Shown: positions 55,380 to 64,000 of the stretch, one piece after another | How the letters are laid out: every line of letters begins with the position of its first letter | How positions within the stretch are numbered: position 1 is the stretch's first letter | NCBI GenBank assembly: GCA_024516035.1 | Contig: CM044957.1 | Span: 812,779-876,778 of the forward strand | Direction: 5' to 3' | DNA from: Bactericera cockerelli | Taxonomy: Eukaryota; Arthropoda; Insecta; Hemiptera; Triozidae | DNA: 64,000 bases | Notes under the pieces: model-generated | Database searches by the model: none | What the model was told of the DNA's origin: nothing | What the model saw: the letters and a program-made list of their open reading frames with translations, nothing else | Position numbers and translations under genes: made by a program

Positions 55380-58300
55380 ATGGGTAACGAGACTAAAGAG
55401 ATTAAAACCACAGGTTTAACAGATCCTACAGCTGAGGCTTTGCATAATAACAAGGTCTTGTTAGAGGCTAAAAGAAATAGTTTGTATAGTGTAGCCAAAT
55501 CAGCTAGTGAATTAGCCAAAAAGTTGGCTGATGATCCCAATAACTTAGTGCTTCTCAAGGCCAAATGTCAAGCTTTGCCTGCTGTAAGGGACTCTTTTAT
55601 TGAAGTTTTAGACAAATTGAACTTGGTAAAAATTCAGTTGGATAGTACATACAGTCCAGATTACTCAGATCTAGAGAAGTTTGTAACTCATTGTGGTTAT
55701 GCTCAAGATATATTGGCATCCACTCGGGAGGTGACCGCCGGGGTTCCGACTCAAAAGTCAAAGGTTCGTTTGCCTGCTTTGGAGTTAGTTCCATTCAACG
55801 GTGAGTTCTCTGAATTTAATGTTTTTTATGAAAGTTTCAAATCTATGATTCATGAGAATAGGGACTTAGATAATACACAAAAGGTTCAATATCTTGTATC
55901 CAAACTGACAGGCAAGGCACTCACCGTGTGCGCTGGTATACCTGCCACTGGTGATAACTATAGCATAATTTTTAATAATTTAGTAGAAAAGTACCAGTGC
56001 AAAAGAAGCGAGGCTAGGGTCTATTTATCTAAAATATTGAACTTTAAACCCATTAAATCCGAATGTCCCGCTCAGTTGAATCAACTTATAGATGAGTTAT
56101 GCTCTTCCGTGTTAGCTTTGAAAAAGGTGGATCTCGCATCTCTCTCTGACTTCATGCTTGCTCATGTTACTCTTAGTAAATTAGACAGCGAGACAGCTCG
56201 TCTCTTCGAAATGTCGCTCAAGAGTAATGAGATACCCACTTTCCAGAATGTTCACACTTTTCTCAAGGATCACGTAAAAATATTGTCTCGTTTAGAGGTT
56301 TCGAACCCGGGACTTAGTAGACCCACTTCATCTAGTAGTGGTCAGAAATCTTTTCTCTCTAATAAAGGTAAGGTCAGTCAGACATTTATAGTTGAACATT
56401 CTCAGTCTAAACCTTCTAGTTGCTTAGTTTGCAAATCGTCACCAGCTCATCCCATTTATAGTTGTAAACTGTTTTTAGACAAAAGTCCTGATGTTCGTTA
56501 TCAGATAGTTCGTGACAAGGGATTTTGTATTAATTGTTTAAGTAGTCAACACAAAGTCAAAAATTGTCAATCAAAACATAGTTGTAAAAAATGTAATCAA
56601 CGTCATAGCACTCTGCTGCATTTTCCGCAAGCTAGCTATCCGCAACCGCATTTTACTGAACCGGGTCCCGCAAAAACATCTGGTGTAATAGGTAGTGGCC
56701 AAGAAAATAGTTTTTGTGCATTACAATCATTCAACTTGAATGATAATAATAATTCATGTCATGTTGTTTTGCTGCCTACCGCTCAAGTTTTTGTCACAGA
56801 TAGTAGAGGGATCCAGCAGTCAATTCGCGTCATTCTCGATAGTGCTAGTTCTTGCAACCTCATCACTTCTGCTTGTTGTAGGAGACTAGGACTTCCCTTA
56901 GGCAAGATGTATGCCTCAGTCAAAGGCATCGGGGACTCTGGCAGTTCAGTCAAGGGACAGACTTGTTTCACTTTCACTTCTCGCTTCGACACAGACATCA
57001 AGTACCAGGCAAATGCTTTAGTAGTAGATATCATCACCAGTATCATTCCTGCAGCGCGGGTTCCCGCGGACAGGCTGACTCATCTCCGTCATCTCCCATG
57101 GGCAGATCCGGACTTTGCCACTCCTGCTTGTGTGGACGCTATTGTAGGCGCACAGCTTTTCTCTGAGTTGTTTCAGTCTACTCGCGTTCTCAATCCTAAT
57201 GGTCCGGTCGCTATGGAGACATCGCTTGGTTACGTCATGATGGGTTCTGTGGTGTCTAGTTCGAATATTAAATCGTTGGAAAATCATTCATTTCATATTG
57301 TAGAAAAACCTCTTGAATTGTTAATACAAAATTTTTGGGAGATTGAAGATGTTTGTACTCCCAAAGTTTTGAATCAAGAGGAGTCGGATTGTGAAGAAAT
57401 CTTCCAATCAACTGTATCGCGTGACTCAACAGGTCGCTATTCAATCGCTATGCCGTTTCAGCATGATCCTTCAAACCTAGGTAATTCGTACTTGGGTGCT
57501 GAAAGACGGTTCAATAGTTTGGAAAGAAAGTTGCTCGCTAATCCTTCACTTCATTCATCATATTGTGAGATTATACAATCGTACCTCGATAAAGGTTATA
57601 TGTCCCCTTTAGATAGTGATAACCACGACACTGGTTATTACGTTCCTCATCATGTTTTGATAAAGCAGGATAAAATCACATCCAAACTTCGTATAGTATG
57701 GGATTTTAGTTTCAAATCTGATTCTAATAAATCTCTTAATGATCTCTTGTACACACGTGCAAAACTTTATTCTGACTTAATTACTATTTTGTTGAATTTT
57801 CGTTTGTATAAAATTGCAATGACTGCTGACATTGCTAAAATGTACTTACAAATAAATATGAAACCTGCTCATCATTCATATCAAAAACTTTTGTGGCGTT
57901 TTCGTAAAGAGGACCCCTTGCGTACATACTGCCTCACCACTTTGAATTTTGGTTTAAATTCTGCACCGTTTCTAGCATTGAGAACGGTCAAGCAGCTCGT
58001 GGAAGATGAAAAAGATCGTTTTCCTCTCGCTGGTGAGTTTGCAGGTCGAGACATGTACATGGATGATGTGGCTTGTAGTGTACCAGATATCAAGGTAGCG
58101 AGTCAACTGCAATCTCAATTAGTAGGATTGTTCAGGGCCGGGGGTTTCGACCTCACAAAATGGTCCTCGAACTCTAAAGAAGTTTTAGATAAAATTCCTG
58201 AGACAGATCAGGTGTCTAGTTTAGTAGAATGGGACTCAGACTCGAAAGAAACTATTAAAATATTAGGACTTCAATGGAACCCTAATACTGATTCATTCTT

Positions 58301-59504
58301 CTTTCAGGCTCACTTGGAGCCAAAGGTCGCAACTAAGCGAAATATTCTTAGCGCGGTAGCTAGGATATTTGATCCTTTAGGTTTAGTTCAGCCCGTCGTT
58401 CTGGTGGCTAAATTGTTGATTCGTGAGTTGTGGAGCATCAAACTTGGATGGGATGCTACTCCACCTCAAAAAATAATTCATACCTGGGATTGCTTTCAGT
58501 CTGAGCTTCCCCTCATTTCGCAAATTCAATTTCCTCGTCATATTTCTGTTACTCAGAATTCTCATGTTGTTTTAGTTGGCTATTCAGACAGTTCTGAATT
58601 AGCATACGGAGGAATGGTCTTTTGTAGAACCACCTTACCTACCGGTGAAATCAAAGTTCACCTGGTGTGCTCAAAGTCGCGTGTTGCCCCTTTGAAAAGT
58701 ACTTCGCTGCCTAGGTTAGAACTTTGTGGTGCTCTTTTACTTGCCCAACTTATGGCGCGCGTTGTAGATACATACAGGGCTAGACAATCGATTGAAAAAA
58801 TATTTTGTTTTACAGACTCAATGGTGGCGCTACATTGGATTCGTTCATCTCCTCATAGATGGCAAACTTTTGTCGCAAATCGGGTTGCAAAAGCTCATGA
58901 ATTAGTGTCTCAAAATGCTTGGTATCATGTTGCGGGTATCAGTAATCCGGCTGATTGCCTGACTCGGCCTATCATGGCTCAAGAGTTTATAAATCATCGT
59001 TTGTGGTTTTCAGGTCCAGAGTGGCTTAAGTCAGATATAGCTGACTGGCCTTTGGATATGGTTCACTCGGAACTGACTTCAGTACCTGAGGAAAAATTAG
59101 CCGCGCTTGCTGTCGTTGAGCCGCCCATTCATTTTTTATTAGAATTATCTTGCAAAATCTCGTCGTGGTTGAAACTACTGAACATAATAGTTTTTATGTG
59201 CAGGTTCATACACTTTCTTCCGCGTAGGGATTTCATCTCGGTGTCCGATAGAAATTTCGCAGAGACACTTCTCATTAAGGCCTTGCAAAGACAGTTTTTT
59301 GCTAAGGATATCACGGCGTTAGAAAATAATAAGGAATGTTCTTCTCAATTACGTCATTTGAATCCATTCTTACAAGATGGATTGTTGAGAGTTGGTGGCA
59401 GACTTTTAAACTCCTCGCTAGGCTATGAGCACAAGCATCCTCTGATTCTTCCCAAGAAACATCCTGTTGTGAATTTAATTATTGAGTTTTTTTCATATTT
59501 CTAA
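55380..59504 (+). CDS. BEL/Pao Gag-Pol, first part (Gag, protease, RT, RNase H)
   Basis: 1374 codons from the ATG at 55380. The Gag region (about 1-370) has the BEL-type PALELVPFNGEFSEF and a zinc knuckle CINCLSSQHKVKNC near 383-396 with further C/H pairs. The protease carries ILDSASSCNLI with the putative catalytic Asp near 487; the usual glycine after Asp-Ser is alanine here. The RT has KLRIVWDFS, MTADIAKMYLQI and YMDD at 893-896. The Pao-specific segment RIFDPLGLVQPV and RNase H (GYSDSSELAYGG, Asp near 1070) follow. The frame ends at a stop just inside the integrase zinc-binding region. A T7 run at 59488-59494 is where this frame and the integrase frame diverge by one base. Confidence 0.9.
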   Translation: MGNETKEIKTTGLTDPTAEALHNNKVLLEAKRNSLYSVAKSASELAKKLADDPNNLVLLKAKCQALPAVRDSFIEVLDKLNLVKIQLDSTYSPDYSDLEKFVTHCGYAQDILASTREVTAGVPTQKSKVRLPALELVPFNGEFSEFNVFYESFKSMIHENRDLDNTQKVQYLVSKLTGKALTVCAGIPATGDNYSIIFNNLVEKYQCKRSEARVYLSKILNFKPIKSECPAQLNQLIDELCSSVLALKKVDLASLSDFMLAHVTLSKLDSETARLFEMSLKSNEIPTFQNVHTFLKDHVKILSRLEVSNPGLSRPTSSSSGQKSFLSNKGKVSQTFIVEHSQSKPSSCLVCKSSPAHPIYSCKLFLDKSPDVRYQIVRDKGFCINCLSSQHKVKNCQSKHSCKKCNQRHSTLLHFPQASYPQPHFTEPGPAKTSGVIGSGQENSFCALQSFNLNDNNNSCHVVLLPTAQVFVTDSRGIQQSIRVILDSASSCNLITSACCRRLGLPLGKMYASVKGIGDSGSSVKGQTCFTFTSRFDTDIKYQANALVVDIITSIIPAARVPADRLTHLRHLPWADPDFATPACVDAIVGAQLFSELFQSTRVLNPNGPVAMETSLGYVMMGSVVSSSNIKSLENHSFHIVEKPLELLIQNFWEIEDVCTPKVLNQEESDCEEIFQSTVSRDSTGRYSIAMPFQHDPSNLGNSYLGAERRFNSLERKLLANPSLHSSYCEIIQSYLDKGYMSPLDSDNHDTGYYVPHHVLIKQDKITSKLRIVWDFSFKSDSNKSLNDLLYTRAKLYSDLITILLNFRLYKIAMTADIAKMYLQINMKPAHHSYQKLLWRFRKEDPLRTYCLTTLNFGLNSAPFLALRTVKQLVEDEKDRFPLAGEFAGRDMYMDDVACSVPDIKVASQLQSQLVGLFRAGGFDLTKWSSNSKEVLDKIPETDQVSSLVEWDSDSKETIKILGLQWNPNTDSFFFQAHLEPKVATKRNILSAVARIFDPLGLVQPVVLVAKLLIRELWSIKLGWDATPPQKIIHTWDCFQSELPLISQIQFPRHISVTQNSHVVLVGYSDSSELAYGGMVFCRTTLPTGEIKVHLVCSKSRVAPLKSTSLPRLELCGALLLAQLMARVVDTYRARQSIEKIFCFTDSMVALHWIRSSPHRWQTFVANRVAKAHELVSQNAWYHVAGISNPADCLTRPIMAQEFINHRLWFSGPEWLKSDIADWPLDMVHSELTSVPEEKLAALAVVEPPIHFLLELSCKISSWLKLLNIIVFMCRFIHFLPRRDFISVSDRNFAETLLIKALQRQFFAKDITALENNKECSSQLRHLNPFLQDGLLRVGGRLLNSSLGYEHKHPLILPKKHPVVNLIIEFFSYF

Positions 59505-60537
59505 CTTGCACACAGGACCGTCTTTACTTTTGGCTATCTTGAGAAAGAAATATTGGATCTTATCAGGTAGAGATATAGTCAGACGTCGAGTCAAAGCTTG
59601 TAATCATTGTTTTAAATTAAATCCTAAACCAACTTTCCCACTTATGGCAGACTTACCCCAGTTTCGCGTACAAGAAACTAAGTCTGCTTTCACTCACACT
59701 GGTATAGATTTTGCGGGTCCTTTTCATATCACTTTAGCAAAGCGAAGAGGTATCAAATCTCAAAAGGCGTATCTTTGCCTTTTTATTTGTTTAGTTACAA
59801 AGGCATTGCATTTAGAATTGGTCTCAGACCTTAGTACTGCCATGTTCCTGGCCGCATTGAAAAGATTCGTTTCAAGACGCGGTCCAGTGTCTTTCATTTA
59901 TACCGATAATGGTACTAATTTTGTTGGTTGTAAAAATGAGCTCGACGATCTTTATAAATTGTTGTCTTCGTCAGCTCATTCTAAACAGTTCGCGGAAGCT
60001 CTGTCTTTCCATCAAATTGAATGGAAATTCTTACCGCCTACCGCTAGTCATTTCGCAGGTATCTGGGAGTCTAACGTCAAAAGTGTTAAGACTCATTTGT
60101 ACAAAGCAATAGGTACCCAGATCCTAACATACGAGGAACTCTCTACAGTATTGGTTCAGATTGAATCCTTACTTAACTCGAGACCTCTGTGTGTTCTTAG
60201 TTCAGATGGCAGTGAGCCCTCTGCTCTCACTCCTGCACATTTTCTTAATCTTGTTCCTTTGAGATCTATTCCGTCAAAAGACGTCTCGGATGTAAATGAG
60301 AACCGCTTACAACGGTTTGAGTTATTGAACAGGATTGTTCAGGTGTACTGGAAAAGGTGGAGTCTTGAATATTTGACTAATTTGCAGGAGAGACAAAAAT
60401 GGAAATCCCCCGCTCCTCCTATAACCCCAGGCACGATTGTAGTTATTATGCAGGACTTGCTTTCACCTCAATATTGGCCCTTGGGTGTCGTGACTGATGT
60501 CTATCCTGGTAAAGATGGTATTTGTAGAGTGGCTTGA
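59482..60537 (+). CDS. BEL/Pao integrase part, in the +1 frame
   Basis: The +1 frame is open from 59482 and carries meaningful sequence from the T7 run onward: the H/C zinc-binding region (ACNHCFKLNPKP), the integrase core with Asp in HTGIDFAGPF, Asp in YTDNGTNFVG and Glu in AGIWESNVKSVK, and the C-terminal DUF5641-type segment LSPQYWPLGVV. It ends at a TGA (60535-60537) right after CRVA. Beyond it the same frame stays open for 21 codons to a TAG at 60601-60603, and those codons look like the usual end of this domain, so the TGA is probably a premature stop. Integrase inserts the cDNA; this copy would need both breaks tolerated to be autonomous. Confidence 0.88.
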   Translation: MSFFHISNLHTGPSLLLAILRKKYWILSGRDIVRRRVKACNHCFKLNPKPTFPLMADLPQFRVQETKSAFTHTGIDFAGPFHITLAKRRGIKSQKAYLCLFICLVTKALHLELVSDLSTAMFLAALKRFVSRRGPVSFIYTDNGTNFVGCKNELDDLYKLLSSSAHSKQFAEALSFHQIEWKFLPPTASHFAGIWESNVKSVKTHLYKAIGTQILTYEELSTVLVQIESLLNSRPLCVLSSDGSEPSALTPAHFLNLVPLRSIPSKDVSDVNENRLQRFELLNRIVQVYWKRWSLEYLTNLQERQKWKSPAPPITPGTIVVIMQDLLSPQYWPLGVVTDVYPGKDGICRVA

Positions 60538-60603
60538 GTCAGGACATCAAAGGGTGTGTTCAAGCGTCCAGTGGTAAAATTATGCATTTTACCTACTCAG
60601 TAG

Positions 60604-60957
60604 GAGTCTACTTAGTCTTATATTTTAGTTAGTTGTTATGACTTCCATTATTTTAGTAGTCATAACTAACATTTTAGTTGTTGTACATAGTAAGGAAAAT
60701 CCTTTTTGCACCCCAGAAGTTTTTTAATTTATTTCATTTTCAAAAATTACATTTATTTAGTTTTTCATTTTTTTTTTTTGGTTGTTGGTTCTTGTGAATT
60801 TTCATTTGGAATTTTTATTTACTTTTTTCGATATTGTAAAAGCTAGCTTAGATATGAGATGGTCTACTTTTCTGCTTTTATTTTTATTTTTTGTTGTTAG
60901 TAGACTATCTTTACTTTAACCCTTTCGTGGTCATTATGAAGTGATTACTTCATGGCC
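60604..60957 (+). other. BEL/Pao 3' non-coding region
   Basis: AT-rich; no frame of note and no env-like gene. Confidence 0.6.
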
Positions 60958-60964
60958 GGGGGAA
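60958..60964 (+). promoter_or_regulatory. Candidate polypurine tract
   Basis: GGGGGAA lies directly before the 3' LTR. It is short, but placed as a plus-strand primer site should be. Confidence 0.6.
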
Positions 60965-61445
60965 TGTTTGGTACTGTTTAATAGTTGTATTAATGAGAGA
61001 GCATTGTGCTATACATCAACCCAAAAATTAAGAAATCACCAACAAGTTCTCTCACCCTCCTTCAAATTAGAGCTAAACTTACATAGAAAGCTCCTAGATA
61101 GTTAGTATAAATTTGACAACCATTAGAGAAAGTACAGTTTATTCAGAGCTTTTTATTATAAAATTACCATCCAAGTGAAAAGTGAATTTTTCTTAAGACA
61201 CTTCAAATATTCTTCGCATTTTAATTGACCGCTTTTATATTAAAGGGAAAAGGCCTCCGCTCCTCTCCTAAGCTCCTTTAAGTCTTCTAAAATTTCAGCA
61301 GTGTAGGGAAGGGTAATAGCGGTGAGTGATAAATAAATCAACAGTCACGTAAGTAAAATCTTATCAGCCTTTTTATATAAATTATTTCTTTACCATTTGA
61401 ACCAGCCCTATTAAATTTTTAGAATCTACAGTCCACTTCGCTCCA
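60965..61445 (+). repeat. 3' LTR
   Basis: 481 bp; I see no difference from the 5' LTR. Confidence 0.95.
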
Positions 61446-61560
61446 CATGTATTGTATTGTAATCGTGTATTGTAATGTATTCATGTATTGTATTGTAATG
61501 TATTCATGTATAGTATTGTATTCATGTATTGTATTGTATAAATTGTATTGTATTGTTTAC
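61446..61560 (+). repeat. TGTATTG-type microsatellite, right of the LTR element
   Basis: Degenerate TGTATTGTAATGTATTCA units run up to the exon C acceptor. They are T-rich but not a classical polypyrimidine tract; the acceptor itself is ACCCTCCTCAG. Confidence 0.85.
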
Positions 61561-61571
61561 ACCCTCCTCAG

Positions 61572-61735
61572 GTGACAAGGAGGTGGACTACGACCCTAAC
61601 TTCCGTCTCTACCTGACCACCAAGCTCGCGAATCCCTCGTTTGACCCCAGCCTCTACACCAAGGCCACCGTGATCAACTACTCAGTGACCACCCAGGGCC
61701 TGGAGGATCAGCTGCTCTCCGTGGTGGTTCGCAAG
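61572..61735 (+). CDS. DNAH10: Axonemal dynein heavy chain, exon C (AAA5/6)
   Basis: A 164-nt exon (acceptor CCTCCTCAG, donor CAAG/GTAACC) entering in phase 1 and leaving in phase 0. It encodes [35 protein letters not shown] and [13 protein letters not shown], the conserved end of the AAA5 module before the helix preceding AAA6. The [11 protein letters not shown] and [10 protein letters not shown] wording supports the DNAH10 group. The following exon is not in the window. The last 108 bases of the exon and its donor are repeated three more times downstream, so which donor is used in the transcript cannot be decided from sequence. Confidence 0.88.
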
Positions 61736-62655
61736 GTAACCTTAGGTTAGGTTAGGTTAGGTTGGGTTAGGTTAGGTTAGGTTAGGTTAGTTTGGGTTAG
61801 GTTAGGTTGGGTTAGGTTGGGTTAGGTTAGGTTAGGTTGGGTTAGGGCGAATCCCTCGTTTGACCCCAGCCTCTACACCAAGGCCACCGTGATCAACTAC
61901 TCAGTGACCACCCAGGGCCTGGAGGATCAGCTGCTCTCCGTGGTGGTTCGCAAGGTAACCTTAGGTTAGGTTAGGTTAGGTTGGGTTAGGTTAGGTTGGG
62001 TTAGGTTGGGTTAGGTTAGGTTGGGTTAGGTTAGGTTAGGTTGGGTTAGGTTGGGTTAGGTTAGGTTAGGTTAGGTTAGGTTGGGTTAGGTTAGGTTAGG
62101 TTGGGTTAGGTTAGGTTGGGTTAGGTTAGGTTGGGTTAGGTTAGGTTAGGTTGGGTTAGGTTAGGTTAGGTTAGGTTAGGTTGGGTTAGGTTAGGTTAGG
62201 TTAGGTTTGGTTAGGTTGGGTTAGGTTAGGTTAGGTTAGGTTGGGTTAGGTTAGGTTAGGTTGGGTTAGGGCGAATCCCTCGTTTCAGGTTAGGTTAGGT
62301 TAGGTTAGGTTAGGTTAGGTTGGGTTAGGTTAGGTTAGGTTGGGTTAGGGCGAATCCCTCGTTTGACCCCAGCCTCTACACCAAAGCCACCGTCATCAAC
62401 TACTCAGTGACCACCCAGGGCCTGGAGGATCAGCTGCTCTCTGTGGTGGTTCGCAAGGTAACCTTAGGTTAGGTTAGGTTAGGTTAGGTTAGGTTAGGTT
62501 GGGTTAGGTTGGGTTAGGTTGGGTTAGGTTGGGTTAGGGTGAATCCCTCGTTTGACCCTAGCCTCTACACCAAGGCCACCGTCATCAACTACTCAGTGAC
62601 CACCCAGGGCCTGGAGGATCAGCTGCTCTCCGTGGTGGTTCGCAAGGTAACCTTT
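61736..62655 (+). repeat. Exon C end duplicated three times within TTAGG-type arrays
   Basis: The 108-bp exon segment 61628-61735 recurs at 61847-61954, 62350-62457 and 62539-62646, each followed by GTAACC. A 15-base scrap (GCGAATCCCTCGTTT) lies at 62271-62285. TTAGG and TTGGG repeats (61743-61846, 61960-62270, 62287-62349, 62463-62538) fill the spaces. Copies 3 and 4 share GTC for GTG at one site. The last copy is followed by non-repetitive intron. Confidence 0.93.
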
Positions 62656-62713
62656 CCAGCCACTCCAGCCACCACTGAAATAGAAAATACTTGGAAACTT
62701 ACTTTTTTATTTA

Positions 62714-63086
62714 CAGGGTGGCGCAGTGCGCATGACCACATTTGAAAATGTTACCATGCGATTAATAATTGAGTTAAGATATTGAAATAAAAAGTAATTT
62801 GTAGAAAAAATGTGGAAGTTTAATTTACATGAGTCAGTTTTTCACTTATGAAAGATGATGCCCGACAAAATTCCGGGAAATCACACCATTCCGGGTGCGT
62901 CACCATTCCGGGAAATCACACGACCGGAAAAAAATTGACGCGGAGATGGTGGACGTGAAAAATTGACTCATGTAAAATGAACTTCCACATTTTTTGTACA
63001 AAATACTTTTTATATCAATATCATAACTCAAATATTAAACGCATGGCAACAATTTCAAATGTGGTCATGCGCAATGCGCCACCCTG
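62714..63086. mobile_element. mariner-type foldback MITE (373 bp)
   Basis: It starts CAGGGTGGCGCA and ends with the complement, flanked by TA on both sides (62712-62713; 63087-63088). The inverted repeats extend over about 125 bases at each end with moderate divergence. The centre carries ATTCCGGGAAATCACAC twice. No coding capacity. Confidence 0.9.
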
Positions 63087-63304
63087 TATAACACAAAGAC
63101 TTCATTTGTGAAGGGGAATGAGTCCGCAATGCTGGCTGCACACCCCCTCTGAATGGCCAGGCTTAGACGTTGGATGAGGTAGGATGCTGCTCTCTTATCT
63201 CCAGTCTCTTCAACCAATTTTTTTTCCTAATTCCTGAATAAATTTAGTTGTTTCCTCTCCAAATGTCCCCACTGAAATATCTATATATTGATATTTAAAT
63301 CTCA

Positions 63305-63996
63305 GAGCGCGCGATTAGCTCAGTGGGAAAGCACTCGCTTGCCATGCGGAAGGTCCCGGGTTCGATCCCCCGTGCCGACAAAAATTTGTATTCTTAATTT
63401 GGTTACAATTGTTTGTAAGGGATACTTTCTGGTGCGCTCGTGTTGACCCAGCACCTAAATGGGAAGTATTGTGTCACTTCTCGCCCATCAGAGGGGAGGC
63501 ATACTACGGAATGGGTAGTCTACAACACAGACCACAAGCGTCTACAGTCTTTTACTCTGTCTTATCCCGCTCAAGCAGGGTCGACGTTGTCCAACCTCAT
63601 GGTTGAGGTTGATTGGTTTTGGCACATTTTTTTACGGCTGGATGCCCTTCCTAACGCCAACGATTCTATTTGATTTAACGTCCTGGATTAGGACGGGGGT
63701 TTTACCCTCCATTCGCTGGGAATCGTACCAGCTACCCACATTAACCTCACCCAGCCTGGGTAGGGCCGGAAATGCCAGCCTCACGTGTTTGGATGGAACA
63801 GAATTTTCTTCGAAAAGTCTGCCCCAGCCGTGAGTTGAACTCGGGAACTCTGGACTACGGGCAGTAGTCACAACCATTACGCCACGGAGGCTGGCGTAAT
63901 GGTTGTGAATACAAAATACAAGTGAAGCGTCTACAGTAGCTCCTGTTTTATGGCTACGAAATAAAAACGGCTGTGAAACACTCATCTTAAAAATAA
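63305..63996 (+). repeat. tRNA-Gly-derived SINE B, interrupted
   Basis: Head with GATTAGCTCAGTGG, CTTGCCATGCGG and GGTTCGATCC. The body matches 46541-46849 and is split at 63548 by a nested SINE; it resumes at 63925 and ends GGCTGTGAAACACTCATC. Confidence 0.85.
63549..63924 (-). mobile_element. SINE family C nested in SINE B
   Basis: A 376-bp insertion flanked by an exact 13-bp duplication AAGCGTCTACAGT (63536-63548; 63925-63937). On the minus strand a tRNA-like head (CCTCCGTGGCGTAATGGTTG with box B GAGTTCAACTC) precedes a body holding the complement of CTGGATGCCCTTCCTAACGC and of TTACCCTCCATTCGC. Confidence 0.88.
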
Positions 63997-64000
63997 AAAA

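Larger units (their letters stand above)
53958..61445 (+). mobile_element. Full-length BEL/Pao LTR retrotransposon
   Basis: Two 481-bp LTRs (53958-54438 and 60965-61445) start TGTTTGG and end CTCCA and appear identical. A 5-bp target duplication CATGT flanks the element (53953-53957; 61446-61450). The internal part encodes Gag, an aspartic protease, RT, RNase H and integrase in the BEL/Pao order. It splits a TGTATTG microsatellite in the dynein intron, in sense. Identical LTRs mean a recent insertion, yet the frame is interrupted twice (see the two coding parts). No envelope-like frame is present. Confidence 0.95.

Noticed and set aside
61736..62540. Chromosome end (telomere)
   Set aside because: TTAGG units are mixed with TTGGG, interrupted by exon copies and followed by ordinary intron and SINEs; interstitial.
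61847..62646. The exon C copies as mutually exclusive or extra exons
   Set aside because: They lack convincing acceptors (TTAG preceded by purine-rich repeats), and using that AG would add 109 nt and break the frame.
63305..63380. Functional tRNA-Gly gene
   Set aside because: The acceptor arm pairs poorly and the same head plus 230-base body recurs at 46541; it is a SINE head.

Overview
This is a repeat-rich eukaryotic genomic window, almost certainly from an insect. The evidence is spliced exons with GT/AG borders, an axonemal dynein heavy chain gene, insect-type TTAGG arrays, many tRNA- and 5S-derived SINEs, and RTE, CR1/Jockey-like, R2-like and BEL/Pao retroelements. A hemipteran would fit, but nothing here proves the order. 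There is no bacterial-style gene organisation. Nearly all long open frames belong to transposable elements or run through simple repeats.

Layout. 1-3.6 kb: an apparently intact RTE-type LINE (462-3602) with an 11-bp target duplication. 3.6-24 kb: gene-poor DNA with SINE copies, a 745-bp repeat present twice, a 276-bp foldback, a candidate 2.4-kb inverted-repeat element (10081-12491), long pyrimidine tracts, a TTG microsatellite and a 5'-truncated LINE. 24.1-27.2 kb: an R2-like non-LTR element on the minus strand, split by one homopolymer frameshift, next to a 52-bp minisatellite. 29.8-36.8 kb: a putative 7-kb element of unknown class. It has CACGSTGAAAAA termini, subterminal arrays of GCATA/TATGC palindromes and a phase-consistent spliced gene (32.7-34.9 kb) of an uncharacterised family. 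38-39.5 kb: an AG-rich satellite. 43235-43334: a 100-N assembly gap.

46-62.7 kb: three consecutive exons of an axonemal dynein heavy chain (DNAH10-like, AAA5 region) on the plus strand. Together they read through in frame (77, 54 1/3 and 54 2/3 codons). The 13.5-kb intron between the second and third exons holds a U1 snRNA-like sequence, a full-length two-ORF LINE and a full-length BEL/Pao LTR retrotransposon with apparently identical 481-bp LTRs and a 5-bp target duplication. 62.7-64 kb: a mariner-type foldback MITE and a tRNA-Gly-derived SINE with a second SINE nested in it.

The most unusual features are two. (1) Each of the three dynein exons has one exon-intron border tandemly amplified: a 53-bp unit carrying a splice donor (5 copies), a 26-bp unit carrying a splice acceptor (about 34 copies), and a 108-bp exon end plus donor with TTAGG-type DNA (4 copies). 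(2) The 7-kb palindrome-ended element carries an intron-containing gene whose family I cannot name with certainty.

The host gene visible here is the dynein. The transposons act independently, and several show single-base homopolymer frameshifts that could be assembly errors.
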